Counted from the first letter of the stretch, positions 26,427-36,573 are shown. The stretch: 64,000 bases of DNA from Microvirga sp. KLBC 81 (GCF_003075415.1 NZ_QDAH01000015.1:28128-92127); one strand, 5' to 3'. A program made the numbers and translations. Notes: generated by a model not told the origin, from the letters alone.

Positions 26427-27767
26427 ATGAGCCGTTTCAATCGTTCTTTGTCCCTCGCCGCAATCTCCTTCGCCGCTCTCATTGCCGCTCAAAGCGCTCA
26501 GGCTGGCGGTTTCGCGGTCCGCGAGCAGAGCGCTACTGCGCAGGGCTATTCGTTCGCCGGTGCCGCATCCGGCTCGGGCTATCTCTCCTCGATGTTCTGG
26601 AACCCTGCCGTCATCACGATGGCTCCCGGCTGGCACAGCGAGTGGCATCTTTCGCTGATCGTTCCGCGCAGCGATATCAATCCGGATCCTCTGCGGACAC
26701 CGACTGCCGTCTTGGGCGCTTCCGGTGATATCGGGCAGGATGCCATTGTGCCGACCGGCTTCGCCTCCTACCAGATCAACGACAGGCTTTGGGTCGGTCT
26801 TTCCAGTACCGCTCCCTACGGTCTCGTGACCGATCCCCGCGAGAACTGGGCCGGTCAGGTCTATTCCCGCTCGTCGCGAATCTTCTCTGCGAACGTCAAC
26901 CCGGTCATCGGCGTGAAGGTGACCGATTGGCTGTCGGTGGCCGCAGGCCCGACGCTCCAGTATTTCGACATCCGCCTGAAGAGTGCAGTGCCGACCCCGA
27001 TCACTGTGCCTGCCACCGCCGTTCGTCCTGGCCAGCCGAGCGGCATTCTCGATGGTGATGATATCGGCTTCGGCTTCACGGCTGGTCTGACCATCACTCC
27101 ATTCGCGGGAACGACGATCGGTGTCGGCTACCGTTCGACCATCGAGCATAACCTCGAAGGATCCTTTACGCTTCCCGCTGGCGTTGTTGCTCCTGTCGCG
27201 GTTCGGACGCCGATTGACGCGACTCTCAAGACCCCCGATCAGGTCACCGTCGGTCTCTCGCAGGTGATTACACCTGCTATGACGGTCCACCTCGGCTTCG
27301 AGTGGACGAACTGGAGCGTTCTCAAGACTCCGCTCGTCACCAATGCAAGCACCGGGGCTGTCGTCCAGGAGCTTCCGCTCAACTATGACGACGGCTTCTT
27401 CTATTCGCTGGGTATGGACTACAAGCTGAACAACCAGTGGATCGTGCGCGCCGGTGTGGCTTACGAAGAATCCCCGATCGACACGGAGATCCGCTCCACC
27501 CGTCTGCCGGATAACGACCGCGTCTGGGCCTCGATTGGTCTCGGCTACCAGTGGAACGACAAGTTGTCGTTCGACGTCGCCTATACCCACATCTTCACGA
27601 AGGAGACTGATATCCGCATCGTCGAGGGCCATCAGGACTTTCGACCTGGTCTGCCCTTCGTGGCTGATGTGGACTCGGACGTAGATATCATCTCGGTGGG
27701 CCTGCGCTACCGCTGGGACGACGCGAAGGTGGCTATCCCGGCAGCCCCGATCGTTCGCAAGTACTGA
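26427..27767 (+). CDS. FadL/OmpP1-family outer-membrane transport protein
   Basis: The 446-residue protein has a signal peptide (cleavage near SAQA-GGFAV) and the FadL-type N-terminus GGFAVREQSATAQGYSFAGA. Repeated amphipathic beta-strand segments follow (for example PFAGTTIGVGYRST), and it ends in an aromatic-containing strand (GLRYRWDD). This family forms monomeric barrels for uptake of long-chain fatty acids or aromatic hydrocarbons across the outer membrane. GGCAGGA precedes ATG 26427. It is monocistronic with its own terminator. PHA synthase lies next to it, convergent. Confidence 0.88.
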   Translation: MSRFNRSLSLAAISFAALIAAQSAQAGGFAVREQSATAQGYSFAGAASGSGYLSSMFWNPAVITMAPGWHSEWHLSLIVPRSDINPDPLRTPTAVLGASGDIGQDAIVPTGFASYQINDRLWVGLSSTAPYGLVTDPRENWAGQVYSRSSRIFSANVNPVIGVKVTDWLSVAAGPTLQYFDIRLKSAVPTPITVPATAVRPGQPSGILDGDDIGFGFTAGLTITPFAGTTIGVGYRSTIEHNLEGSFTLPAGVVAPVAVRTPIDATLKTPDQVTVGLSQVITPAMTVHLGFEWTNWSVLKTPLVTNASTGAVVQELPLNYDDGFFYSLGMDYKLNNQWIVRAGVAYEESPIDTEIRSTRLPDNDRVWASIGLGYQWNDKLSFDVAYTHIFTKETDIRIVEGHQDFRPGLPFVADVDSDVDIISVGLRYRWDDAKVAIPAAPIVRKY

Positions 27768-27787
27768 GAGCCGTAGGGTTCCAACAC

Positions 27788-27817
27788 AAAGGCCGGCGTC
27801 ATCGCCGGCCTTTTCCT
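27788..27817 (+). terminator. Rho-independent terminator of the porin gene
   Basis: Stem AAAGGCCGGCG / CGCCGGCCTTTT with loop TCAT. Confidence 0.85.
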
Positions 27818-27854
27818 TTGATGTGTATGAGGAACTGCGTTGATGCGGTTCGCG

Positions 27855-29660
27855 TTAGGCCTTCGCCAAAACGTAAGTCCCAGGCGCATCGCAGAGGGGC
27901 TCGAGCTTGCTGCCGCCCGGCTCCCGTGCGGGCACTTTCTTAGGGGCCTGCTTCTCGATCCACGAGAACCAATAAGGCCACCAGGTACCCGGATGCTCCG
28001 TGGTCTTGGCCATCCAGTCCTCCAGTTCGCCCTCGACCGGGCCGCCGGTCCAGAACTGATATTTCGGCTTGTTGGGTGAGTTCACCACGCCCGCGATATG
28101 GCCCGATCCGGCGAGAACAAAATCGACCGGACCGCCGAAGGCTTTTGAGCCCAGGAACACGGAGCGGGCAGGGGCGATGTGATCTTCCTTCGTGGCGAGG
28201 TTGAAGATCGGCGCCTTGATCTTCTTCAGATCGAGCTTCACGCCTGCCAGCTCCATCTCTCCCTTGGCGAGCCTGTTCTCCAGGTAGCAGTTGCGCAGAT
28301 AGAAGGCGTGGTTCGCTGCCGGCATGCGCGTGGAATCCGAGTTCCAGTAGAGCAGATCGAAGGCGGTGGGCGGCCGGCCCTTCATGTAAACGTTCACGAC
28401 GTTCGACCAGATCAGGTCGGTGGGGCGCAGCATGTTGAAGGCATTGGCCATGCGTGATCCCTCGAGATAGCCGCGCTTTTTCATGTCGGTCTCGATGGCG
28501 CGGATCTGCTCCTCGTCCGCAAACACCTTCAGATCGCCCGCGTGAGTGAAATCGACCTGTGCGGTAAAGAAGGTCGCGCTATCGATGCGCTTGTCGCGCT
28601 TGGCCGCCATGTAAGCCATGGTGACGGCGAGCAAGGTGCCGCCGACGCAATAACCGATGGCCGTCACTTTCTTTTCGCCGGTAGCCTGCTCGATCGCATC
28701 GAGCGCCGCGAAGACGCCCTCGCGCATGTAGTGCTCGAAGCCCTTCTCCGCATGCTGCTCTGCCGGGTTAACCCACGATATGCAGAACACGGTGAGGCCC
28801 TGGTCCACCGCCCACTTGATGAACGACTTCTCCGGGTTGAGATCGAGAATGTAGTACTTATTGATCCACGGCGGCACGATCAGCAGCGGGCGCTTCAATA
28901 CCTGGTCGGTGGTCGGCGCATATTGGATCAGCTCGATCAGGTCGTTACGGAAGACGACCTTGCCTGGGGTGGTTGCGATGTTCACGCCGATCTTGAAATT
29001 GGTGAGATCGGTCTGGCGGATCTTGAGCTCGCCGCGACCCGCCTGAATGTCCTCCGCCAGCATCGCCATGCCGCGAGCAAGGTTCGCTCCGTTTTCCTTA
29101 AACGTCTCGCGGATGAGTTCGGGATTGGTGAGGAGGAAGTTCGACGGCGAGAGGGCACTCGAAATCTGCTTGAGATAGAATTGCGCCTTGTGGCGCGTCC
29201 GCTCGTCCAGACCCTCGGCCTCCTCAACCATGTCCTCCGCCCAGCGTGAGGAGATCAGATAGGCCTGCTTCAGGAAATCGAAGACGGGATTTTCGGACCA
29301 TTCCGGATCCTTGAAGCGGCTGTCTTTGGGCTCGGGCTCCGCAACAGGGTCTGCAGGCTCGCCCTGCGCCTTCTTGAGTGTCGAGGCCCAAAGATCGAGA
29401 AACTGGGACCCGAGGCGTGTCTGGGCTTCCAGGGACCTCTGCGGATCGCTCATCCATGCTTCCGCAACACGGCCCAGCGTCTTGATCGCTTCCGAGGCAT
29501 CGCTTGCGATCTCCGGTGGGGAGCCGCGCTCCTCCATCGGCTTGAGGTAAGCGGCCGTTGCCTTGGTCGCTCCCTCAAGGAAGCGGGCCATGTTGCGGGA
29601 GAGCTCCTCGAAGTCCGGGGATAAGGACCGAGCTTTCTCTTCACCGTATGGCTTGTCCAT
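27855..29660 (-). CDS. phaC: Class I poly(3-hydroxyalkanoate) synthase
   Basis: The 601-residue polymerase converts (R)-3-hydroxyacyl-CoA to PHA granules. It has an N-terminal PhaC_N region and an alpha/beta-hydrolase C-terminal domain. The catalytic triad is visible: Cys338 in the lipase-like box AIGYCVGGT, Asp493 in TKEDHIAP, His521 in [11 protein letters not shown]. The conserved [12 protein letters not shown] is present. Length fits class I (about 590), which needs no PhaE or PhaR subunit. AGGGAGA lies about 8 bases before the ATG. It is monocistronic. Confidence 0.95.
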   Translation of the reverse strand: MDKPYGEEKARSLSPDFEELSRNMARFLEGATKATAAYLKPMEERGSPPEIASDASEAIKTLGRVAEAWMSDPQRSLEAQTRLGSQFLDLWASTLKKAQGEPADPVAEPEPKDSRFKDPEWSENPVFDFLKQAYLISSRWAEDMVEEAEGLDERTRHKAQFYLKQISSALSPSNFLLTNPELIRETFKENGANLARGMAMLAEDIQAGRGELKIRQTDLTNFKIGVNIATTPGKVVFRNDLIELIQYAPTTDQVLKRPLLIVPPWINKYYILDLNPEKSFIKWAVDQGLTVFCISWVNPAEQHAEKGFEHYMREGVFAALDAIEQATGEKKVTAIGYCVGGTLLAVTMAYMAAKRDKRIDSATFFTAQVDFTHAGDLKVFADEEQIRAIETDMKKRGYLEGSRMANAFNMLRPTDLIWSNVVNVYMKGRPPTAFDLLYWNSDSTRMPAANHAFYLRNCYLENRLAKGEMELAGVKLDLKKIKAPIFNLATKEDHIAPARSVFLGSKAFGGPVDFVLAGSGHIAGVVNSPNKPKYQFWTGGPVEGELEDWMAKTTEHPGTWWPYWFSWIEKQAPKKVPAREPGGSKLEPLCDAPGTYVLAKA

Positions 29661-29762
29661 AAGGCGATCTCCCTCTATCTCGCGCCATTGCTCAGGGTGC
29701 GCATTTCGAGCATCTTAGCGTTTGATCCCCGATCTGTGCAGTTATCTCTTAGGTTAGCGACA

Positions 29763-30176
29763 ATGCGTACTCAGTTTCCTACGGTTTCCCGCGCTCCGGC
29801 CCTCCTGCTGACGGTGCTGGTTGCTGCTAACGTTGCTGCCTGCACAGGCGGTTCCAATCCTGTCCGTGATATCGCGACCGCCGTGGGGGCTGGGCCCCGA
29901 GTTGCGCCGACTCCGGATTTCGTGGCCCGCTCGCGCCCGCAGAACCTCGACTACATGCCGATTGGGACTGCTGAAGAGGGGCGCCCGACTCCGGCCCGGA
30001 GTGCCACGGAGATCAAGGCAGCCGAATCGGAGCTCGATGCCCTGCGCGCCCGCAACGAGGCTGCCGGAGCCGCTGCGGCTCGTCTGGGCGGAACGCCTCC
30101 GCCTGAGCCTGTCACGCTGCCGGTCAAGAAGCCGCAGAGTCCGCGCCAGAAGACGAATTCCAATCCCAACCCATAA
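29763..30176 (+). CDS. Putative lipoprotein, Pro-rich
   Basis: The 137-residue protein has a lipoprotein signal with lipobox VAAC near residue 26. A disordered Ala/Pro/Arg region follows, with a short helix (IKAAESELDALRARNEAAG) and a Lys/Pro tail. It is probably anchored in the envelope. No family was recognised. The ATG at 29763 is chosen because it places the signal correctly. It precedes the aminotransferase gene by 41 bases. Confidence 0.6.
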   Translation: MRTQFPTVSRAPALLLTVLVAANVAACTGGSNPVRDIATAVGAGPRVAPTPDFVARSRPQNLDYMPIGTAEEGRPTPARSATEIKAAESELDALRARNEAAGAAAARLGGTPPPEPVTLPVKKPQSPRQKTNSNPNP

Positions 30177-30217
30177 ATTTTATATCAGGTCATCCGATTC
30201 CGCTCGAGGACAGAACC

Positions 30218-31438
30218 ATGTCTAACTTCTACCGCATCAAGCGCCTTCCGCCTTATGTCTTCGAGCAGGTCAACCGCATCAAGGCCGCCGCCCGCGCCAA
30301 TGGAGCGGACATCATCGATCTCGGCATGGGTAATCCGGACTTGGCTGCCCCTCAGCACGTGATCGACAAGCTGGTCGAGACCGTGGGCAAGCCGCGCACG
30401 GACCGCTACTCGGCCTCCAAGGGCATCTCGGGCCTGCGCCGTGCCCAGGCCGGCTATTACGAGCGCCGCTTCGGCGTGAAGCTCAATCCTGACACGCAAG
30501 TGGTCGCGACCCTGGGCTCCAAGGAAGGCTTCGCCAATATGGCCCAGGCCATCACCGAACCGGGTGATGTGATCCTCGTGCCGAACCCGAGCTACCCGAT
30601 CCATGCCTTCGGCTTCTTGATGGCGGGTGGCGTGATCCGCTCGGTTCCGGCAGAACCCACTCCGGACTTCTTCGTGGCCGCCGAGAAGGCCGTGATGCAC
30701 TCGATCCCGAAGCCCGTGGCGATGGTGGTCTGCTATCCGTCGAACCCCACGGCCTATGTGGCTTCCCTCGATTTCTACCGGGACCTCGTGGCCTTCGCGA
30801 AGAAGCACGAACTGATCCTGCTGTCGGATCTTGCCTACGCCGAGGTTTATTTCGACGAGAAGAACCCGCCGCCCTCGATCCTCCAGATCCCGGGCGCGAT
30901 CGACGTGGCGGTGGAATTCACCTCCATGTCGAAAACTTTCTCCATGGCCGGCTGGCGCATCGGCTTTGCTGTCGGCAACGAGCGCCTGCTCGCCGCTCTG
31001 ACCCGCGTGAAGTCCTATCTCGACTATGGTGCCTTCACGCCGGTGCAGGTTGCAGCGACGGCGGCCCTCAATGGTCCCGACGATTGCATCCGCGAGATGC
31101 GCGCGATCTATAAGAAGCGCCGTGACGTGCTGGTCGACGCTTTCGAGAAGGCGGGCTGGCCCATTCCGGCCCCCAGCGCCTCCATGTTCGCCTGGGTCCA
31201 GATTCCGGAGAGGTTCCGGGCCATGGGCAGCCTGGAATTCTCCAAGCTCCTGGTCGAAAAGGCCGATGTGGCGGTTGCTCCGGGTATCGGCTTCGGCGAA
31301 CACGGCGACGATTATGTCCGTATCGCCCTTGTGGAAAACGAGCAGCGCATCCGCCAGGCCGCCCGCAATATCCGCAAGTTCTTCGACAACGCCGACCAGA
31401 CCCTCCACAACGTGGTTCCGATGGCGCGCCGGGGCTGA
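30218..31438 (+). CDS. PLP aminotransferase, class I (LL-DAP / AlaC-like)
   Basis: The 406-residue aspartate aminotransferase-fold enzyme shows IDLGMGNPDLAAP, the substrate loop YPSNPTA, and PLP Lys239 in SMSKTFSMAGWRIGF. The family covers LL-diaminopimelate aminotransferase and glutamate-pyruvate types (AlaC). It is directly upstream of homoserine dehydrogenase, an arrangement conserved in alphaproteobacteria, which suggests a role in Asp-family or alanine metabolism. Exact substrate is not decided by sequence alone. Confidence 0.85.
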   Translation: MSNFYRIKRLPPYVFEQVNRIKAAARANGADIIDLGMGNPDLAAPQHVIDKLVETVGKPRTDRYSASKGISGLRRAQAGYYERRFGVKLNPDTQVVATLGSKEGFANMAQAITEPGDVILVPNPSYPIHAFGFLMAGGVIRSVPAEPTPDFFVAAEKAVMHSIPKPVAMVVCYPSNPTAYVASLDFYRDLVAFAKKHELILLSDLAYAEVYFDEKNPPPSILQIPGAIDVAVEFTSMSKTFSMAGWRIGFAVGNERLLAALTRVKSYLDYGAFTPVQVAATAALNGPDDCIREMRAIYKKRRDVLVDAFEKAGWPIPAPSASMFAWVQIPERFRAMGSLEFSKLLVEKADVAVAPGIGFGEHGDDYVRIALVENEQRIRQAARNIRKFFDNADQTLHNVVPMARRG

Positions 31439-31545
31439 CCCTGAAGGACAGTCGCCCCGTATGACAGTCGGGTTTCCCTGACCGCATGGACATGGGAGCT
31501 TGGCAGGCGTAAAGAGCAACGCGGTTTTACAGGGAGCTTTTGTCC

Positions 31546-32868
31546 GTGATACGTCCTCTCAAGGTGGGCATTGCCGGCCTCGGCACGGTTGGCGCTTCGG
31601 TCATTCGGATCCTCGAACGCCGGAACGAGACCGTCACCCAGAGGGGCGGCCGGCCCGTCGAAGTCGTGGCCGTGTCGGCTCGCGATAGACTCAAGGATCG
31701 CGGCGTCGATCTCTCCCGATTCACGTGGTTCGACAATCCCGTGGACCTTGCCCGCTCGGCGAATGTGGATTGCGTGGTCGAGTTGGTGGGCGGTGCCGAT
31801 GGGGCAGCTCTTGACGTGGTGCAGACGGCCCTGTCCGGCGGCAAGCATGTCGTGACGGCCAACAAGGCTCTGCTCGCTAAGCATGGTTTGGCACTGGCAA
31901 AGATTGCCGAGGGCAAGGACGTGTCGATTGCCTTCGAGGCGTCGGTTGCCGGCGGTATCCCGATCATCAAGACCCTGCGTGAGGCATTGCCGGGCAACCG
32001 GATTTCCAGGCTCTTCGGCATTCTCAACGGTACCTGCAATTACATTCTCTCCCGCATGGAGATGGAGGGGCTGACCTTCCAGGAATGCCTCAAGGACGCG
32101 CAGCGCCTCGGCTATGCGGAGGCCGACCCGACCTTCGACGTGGAAGGCTTCGACACGGCCCATAAGCTCGCAATCCTCACGAGCCTTGCCTTCGGCACCG
32201 AGATCGACGCCGACGCGATCTATGTGGAAGGCATTTCCTCCATCACGCCGCTCGACCTCGCCATGGCGAAGGAACTGGGCTTCCGGATCAAGCTGCTCGG
32301 CGTCGCCGAGCGCACGGAGACCGGAATCGAGCAGCGCGTGCATCCGACCATGGTGCCGAGGACATCGTCCATCGCGCAGGTCATGGGCGTCACGAACGCC
32401 GTAACCATCGATGCGGATGCGGTTCGCGAGCTGACGCTGATCGGACCCGGAGCAGGGGGCGATGCCACCGCTTCCGCCGTGGTGGCCGACCTCGCCGATG
32501 TGGCCGCAGGTGTGGCGCAGCCTCTCTTCGGCAAGCCTGTTGGTCAGCTCGAGAAGGCACCTCGCGCGCCCATGCAGCGGCATGAGGGTGGCTACTACGT
32601 CCGCCTTACGGTTCATGACCGGCCAGGTGTTGCCGCCGGTGTCGCCACGCGTATGGCCGAGGCCGACATTTCGCTCGAAAGCATCCTGCAGAAGCGTTCC
32701 GAGATCGCCGCCACGCAGGATCCTCATGGCCGCTCCGGTGCGCCGGTTTCCCTCGTTCTCATCACCTACGCGGCGACGGAAGCCTCCATCCGGTCTGCGC
32801 TGGAGAAGATTTCGAGGGATGGTCTTATCGCCGAGCCGCCCCAAGTCATTCGCATCGAGCGAGATTAA
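31546..32868 (+). CDS. hom: Homoserine dehydrogenase
   Basis: The roughly 440-residue enzyme reduces aspartate semialdehyde to homoserine, feeding Met, Thr and Ile synthesis. It has the Rossmann motif VGIAGLGTVGASVI, VVTANKALLA, the catalytic-domain GGIPIIKTLREAL and LNGTCNYILSRME, and a C-terminal ACT domain (VRLTVHDRPGVAAGVATRMA) for feedback control by threonine. AGGGAG at 31531-31536 is 9 bases from GTG 31546 but only 3 from the in-frame TTG 31540, so GTG 31546 is chosen. metY, 12 kb away, acts later in the same route. Confidence 0.94.
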   Translation: MIRPLKVGIAGLGTVGASVIRILERRNETVTQRGGRPVEVVAVSARDRLKDRGVDLSRFTWFDNPVDLARSANVDCVVELVGGADGAALDVVQTALSGGKHVVTANKALLAKHGLALAKIAEGKDVSIAFEASVAGGIPIIKTLREALPGNRISRLFGILNGTCNYILSRMEMEGLTFQECLKDAQRLGYAEADPTFDVEGFDTAHKLAILTSLAFGTEIDADAIYVEGISSITPLDLAMAKELGFRIKLLGVAERTETGIEQRVHPTMVPRTSSIAQVMGVTNAVTIDADAVRELTLIGPGAGGDATASAVVADLADVAAGVAQPLFGKPVGQLEKAPRAPMQRHEGGYYVRLTVHDRPGVAAGVATRMAEADISLESILQKRSEIAATQDPHGRSGAPVSLVLITYAATEASIRSALEKISRDGLIAEPPQVIRIERD

Positions 32869-32923
32869 TCGTCGAGCAGGCGAAGAGCCCACAGATCACC
32901 TTCAAGAGGGAGTCGACACATCC

Positions 32924-33922
32924 ATGTCGCAAGCCATTACCGTCCAACCGGGGCAAATCATCGAGCGCATCCTGACCATGGAGCTCGTTCGCGTTACTGA
33001 GCGCGCGGCGGTGGCTTCCGCCCGCCTGCGTGGGCGCGGCAACGAGAAGGCGGCAGACCAAGCCGCCGTGGACGCCATGCGCCGTGAGCTGAACAAGTTG
33101 CCCATTGACGGCACCGTGGTGATCGGCGAGGGCGAGCGCGACGAGGCGCCGATGCTTTTCATCGGTGAGAAGGTCGGCAACAAGCAGGGCCCCAAGGTCG
33201 ATATCGCCGTCGATCCCCTCGAAGGCACGACCCTCTGCGCCAAGGACATGCCCGGCTCCATCGCCGTCATGGCCATGGCCGAGGCCGGAACTCTGCTGGC
33301 GGCTCCCGACGTCTACATGCATAAGATCGCCGTCGGTCCTGGTTATCCCACGGGCGTCGTCGATCTCGATGCGTCGCCGGAGGACAACATTCACGCTTTG
33401 GCCAAGGCAAAGGGCGTGAAGCCGAACGAGATCAACTGCCTCGTGCTCGACCGTCCGCGCCACGCGGAGCTGATCGCGGCCATCCGCAAGACCGGCGCCG
33501 GCGTTCGCCTGATCACGGACGGCGACGTGGCGGGCGTGATCTTCACGACGAAGCCTGCCGACACGGGCATCGACATGTATCTCGGCATCGGCGCTGCGCC
33601 CGAGGGCGTGCTCGCAGCCGGCGCGCTGCGCTGCATCGGCGGCCAGATGCAGGGCCGCCTCATCCTCGATACCGAGGAGAAGCGGTCCCGCGCCTTCCAG
33701 ATGGGCGTGACCGATCCGAACAAGAAGTACGACATGACGGACCTCGCCCGCGGCGACGTGATCGTGGCCGCCACCGGCGTGACCGACGGCGCGCTCCTCA
33801 AGGGCGTCCACTTCGGCAAGGAAGTGATCACCACGGAGACCGTGGTCTATCGCTCCGCCACCGGCACGGTCCGCCGCATCCACGGCGAGCACCGCGAACT
33901 GTCGAAGTTCCACCTCGACTAA
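32924..33922 (+). CDS. glpX: Class II fructose-1,6-bisphosphatase
   Basis: The 332-residue enzyme of gluconeogenesis (and Calvin-cycle sedoheptulose bisphosphatase in some relatives) shows GTVVIGEGERDEAPML (metal site), the Li-sensitive phosphatase motif VDPLEGTTLCAK, and LITDGDVAGVI. GlpX enzymes are metal-dependent. AAGAGGGA lies 12 bases before the ATG. It follows hom by 55 bases; hom-glpX-recJ is a conserved alphaproteobacterial run. Confidence 0.94.
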   Translation: MSQAITVQPGQIIERILTMELVRVTERAAVASARLRGRGNEKAADQAAVDAMRRELNKLPIDGTVVIGEGERDEAPMLFIGEKVGNKQGPKVDIAVDPLEGTTLCAKDMPGSIAVMAMAEAGTLLAAPDVYMHKIAVGPGYPTGVVDLDASPEDNIHALAKAKGVKPNEINCLVLDRPRHAELIAAIRKTGAGVRLITDGDVAGVIFTTKPADTGIDMYLGIGAAPEGVLAAGALRCIGGQMQGRLILDTEEKRSRAFQMGVTDPNKKYDMTDLARGDVIVAATGVTDGALLKGVHFGKEVITTETVVYRSATGTVRRIHGEHRELSKFHLD

Positions 33923-33950
33923 GCGTTCGCAGCTACGCATTACCTTGCTT

Positions 33951-34050
33951 CTTCGCCATGGCCGGGCTTGCCCCGGCCATCCACGTTTCAAAGGACGCGG
34001 ATCTTAAGACCTGGATGGCCGCAACAAGTGCGGCCACGATGGGGGAGGGC
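33951..34050. repeat. Second-family intergenic repeat, copy d
   Basis: GCCATGGCCGGGCTTGCCCC followed by GGCCATCCACG, then GGATGGCCGCAACAAGTGCG followed by GCCACGATG. These are the same phrases, partly inverted, as at 18335-18423. Confidence 0.65.
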
Positions 34051-34087
34051 TTGAGATACGTGGCATGAGAGCACTCGAGACAATCGG

Positions 34088-34528
34088 ATGATTCTAATCC
34101 GCCCCTTCAATCCTGAAGACCGGCAGGCGTGGGAGCCGCTCTGGCAGGGCTACTTGACCTTCTACAAATCCACGCTGCCCGCCGAGGTCACGCAAACCAC
34201 ATGGCGGCGTCTCATCGATCCGGCCGAGCCCATGCACGGCCTTGTCGCCATCCTCGATGGCAAGGTCGTCGGCATTGTGCACTACCTCTATCACCGCTCC
34301 ACCTGGTCGACGGGCGACTACTGCTATCTTCAGGACCTCTTCACGGCAGAGCAGGCGCGGGGTCGTGGTGTCGGACGGGCCTTGATCGAGGCGGTTTATG
34401 ATCGCGCGAAAGCCGATGGGGCGAGCCGCGTCTATTGGCTGACCCATGAGACGAACACGGCCGCTCAGGCGCTTTACGACAAGGTAGCGTCCCGCAGCGG
34501 GTTCATTCAGTATCGCAGGGTGTTTTGA
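34088..34528 (+). CDS. GNAT-family N-acetyltransferase
   Basis: The 146-residue protein has a GNAT fold: an N-terminal IRPFNPEDRQAWEPLW, central strand GKVVGIVHYLYH, the acetyl-CoA loop LFTAEQARGRGVGRALI (Q/RxxGxG/A) and a C-terminal NTAAQALYDKVASRSGFIQY. Substrate is unknown (amine, antibiotic or protein). It is interposed between glpX and recJ, with recJ starting 28 bases downstream. Confidence 0.87.
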   Translation: MILIRPFNPEDRQAWEPLWQGYLTFYKSTLPAEVTQTTWRRLIDPAEPMHGLVAILDGKVVGIVHYLYHRSTWSTGDYCYLQDLFTAEQARGRGVGRALIEAVYDRAKADGASRVYWLTHETNTAAQALYDKVASRSGFIQYRRVF

Positions 34529-34555
34529 CCACAATTCGCGGTTAATACTCATTCC

Positions 34556-36367
34556 GTGACCGAATCATCGCCGATTTCTCTGCCGAAACCCTTTTTGGGG
34601 GTGACCCAATCAGCCCTTGGTCGTCTCTGGGTCGAGCGTTGCAGCGCTTCCCAGAGCGCAATTGCGCTCGCCATCGCCCAAGCTCACGGCGTACCGGACA
34701 TTCTGGCGCGCGTGCTCGCCGGGCGCGGTGTCGGCATCCATGACACCGAAGGTTTCCTCAATCCGCGCCTGAGGGACCTGCTGCCGGATCCCCATGTGCT
34801 CACCGACATGGAAGCCGCAGCCTCAAGGCTCGCGGATTCCGTGATGCGCTCGGAGAAGGTTGCGATCTTCGGCGATTACGATGTGGATGGTGCCTGCAGC
34901 TCGGCGCTGCTGGCCGAGTATCTGCGCGCCTGCGGGATCAGTTTCGCCATTCACATCCCGGACAGGATCACCGAGGGGTACGGCCCGAATGTCGATGCCA
35001 TCCGCGCGCTGAAGGAGCAGGGGGCGGATATCCTCGTAACCGTCGATTGCGGCACGGCCAGCATCGAACCGCTCGCGGAGGCGAAGCGCCTTGGCCTGGA
35101 CCCGATTGTTCTCGATCACCACCAGGCGCCGGAGCAGCTGCCCGAGGCGCTCGCCATCGTGAACCCGAACCGGCAGGACGATCTCTCGGGGCTTGGTCAT
35201 CTCTGCGCCGCGGGCGTGGTATTTCTCTTCCTCGTCGCCCTCAACCGGGTTCTGCGCCAGCGCGGTTTCTTCCAGGGCCGGCGTGAGCCAGACCTGATGG
35301 GCAGCCTCGATCTGGTGGCTCTCGCCACGGTGGCGGACGTGGTGCCGTTGATCGGGCTTAACCGTGCTTTCGTGCGCCAGGGCCTTGCCATCATGCGCGC
35401 CCGCCGCCGCGTGGGCTTGGCGGCTTTGCTCGACACGGCGGGTCTCGCCGGGGCTCCGGAAGCCTGGCACCTCGGGTATCTCGTGGGTCCGCGCATCAAT
35501 GCGGGCGGACGAATCGGCGATGCCGCGCTCGGGGCTCGGCTCCTGTTGACGGAGGATCCGGTTCAGGCTGGTCAGATCGCGGGCGAGCTCGACCGGCTGA
35601 ACCGCGAGCGCCAAGCCATTGAGGTGGTCGCGGTTCAGGAGGCCGAGGCCCAGGCCATGCTGGTTCTGGAGAAGTCCCCCGACCAGCCGGTGCTCGTGAC
35701 GGCTTCGGCCGAATGGCACCCAGGCGTTGTCGGGCTGATTTCCGCCCGCACCAAGGAGCGCTTCCGCCGTCCGGCCTTCGCCTTCACGCTGAATCCAGAC
35801 GGCACGGCGACCGGCTCGGGCCGCTCCGTGCCCGGTGTCGATCTTGGGGCTGCCGTCCGGGCGGCCGTGGAGGCTGGAATCGCCATCAAGGGCGGCGGCC
35901 ACACCATGGCGGCGGGAGTGACGATCAATGCGACCGACATGGATCGTTTCCTCGCCTTCGTTACGGACAAGCTGAACGAGCCAGTCAGCATCACGCGCCT
36001 GAACGATCAGTTTGCCATCGACGCAACGCTGACGGCGGCAGGCGCGCAGCCGACACTCGTGACCGCACTGGAGCGGGCAGGGCCATTCGGTTCAGGGCAG
36101 CCGGAGCCTGTCTTCGTCTTTCCACAACATCGTGTCGTCGAGGTCCGTGAGGTCGGTAGCGGCGGGCATATACGCGTGAAGCTTCGCAGCGGCGATGGCA
36201 GCTTCATCGGGGGAATCGCATTCCGCGCGGCGGGCCAGCCGCTGGGGAATGCGCTCTCAGAGGCCATTGGAAGCTCGCTGCACGTGGCGGGAACCCTCTC
36301 CATCGACCGTTGGGGTGGCCAGGAAAAAGCCGAGCTTCGCATCATGGATGCGGCAAGGGCTGAATAA
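34556..36367 (+). CDS. recJ: Single-stranded-DNA 5'-3' exonuclease RecJ
   Basis: The 603-residue DHH-superfamily nuclease acts in recombinational and mismatch repair. Motifs: GDYDVDGACSSALL (residues 106-119), VDCGT, DHH at residues 187-189, INAGGRIGDAALG, and the DHHA1 glycine motif GGGHTMAAGVTI. The GTG start lacks a strong ribosome site but gives the normal RecJ N-terminus. Length is typical. It ends 80 bases before tRNA-Glu. Confidence 0.95.
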   Translation: MTESSPISLPKPFLGVTQSALGRLWVERCSASQSAIALAIAQAHGVPDILARVLAGRGVGIHDTEGFLNPRLRDLLPDPHVLTDMEAAASRLADSVMRSEKVAIFGDYDVDGACSSALLAEYLRACGISFAIHIPDRITEGYGPNVDAIRALKEQGADILVTVDCGTASIEPLAEAKRLGLDPIVLDHHQAPEQLPEALAIVNPNRQDDLSGLGHLCAAGVVFLFLVALNRVLRQRGFFQGRREPDLMGSLDLVALATVADVVPLIGLNRAFVRQGLAIMRARRRVGLAALLDTAGLAGAPEAWHLGYLVGPRINAGGRIGDAALGARLLLTEDPVQAGQIAGELDRLNRERQAIEVVAVQEAEAQAMLVLEKSPDQPVLVTASAEWHPGVVGLISARTKERFRRPAFAFTLNPDGTATGSGRSVPGVDLGAAVRAAVEAGIAIKGGGHTMAAGVTINATDMDRFLAFVTDKLNEPVSITRLNDQFAIDATLTAAGAQPTLVTALERAGPFGSGQPEPVFVFPQHRVVEVREVGSGGHIRVKLRSGDGSFIGGIAFRAAGQPLGNALSEAIGSSLHVAGTLSIDRWGGQEKAELRIMDAARAE

Positions 36368-36447
36368 TTCAAAACTGACGCTTGCGGTGCGTCACGAACC
36401 CGTCTATACGTCCGCCCACCTCGGCGGCAATGCCCCCGAAACACAGT

Positions 36448-36522
36448 GCGCCCTTCGTCTATCGGTTAGGACATCTGCCTTTCACGCAGGAAAGAGGGGT
36501 TCGACTCCCCTAGGGCGCGCCA
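36448..36522 (+). tRNA. tRNA-Glu (anticodon TTC)
   Basis: Cloverleaf of 75 bases with encoded CCA. The acceptor stem GCGCCCT / AGGGCGC is perfect. The anticodon loop CTTTCAC carries TTC (36481-36483) with stem TCTGC / GCAGG, and the T-arm is AGGGGTTCGACTCCCCT. The D-arm contains GGTTAGGAC. Confidence 0.97.
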
Positions 36523-36573
36523 CTTTCTTCTTTCAGACAATCGGCTGCAAAGAATGTCTGAGGGCAATCGCCT

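Noticed and set aside
30185..32892. Long minus-strand open frames opposite the aminotransferase and hom genes
   Set aside because: They are shadows of strongly recognised plus-strand genes; no domain or ribosome site is visible.
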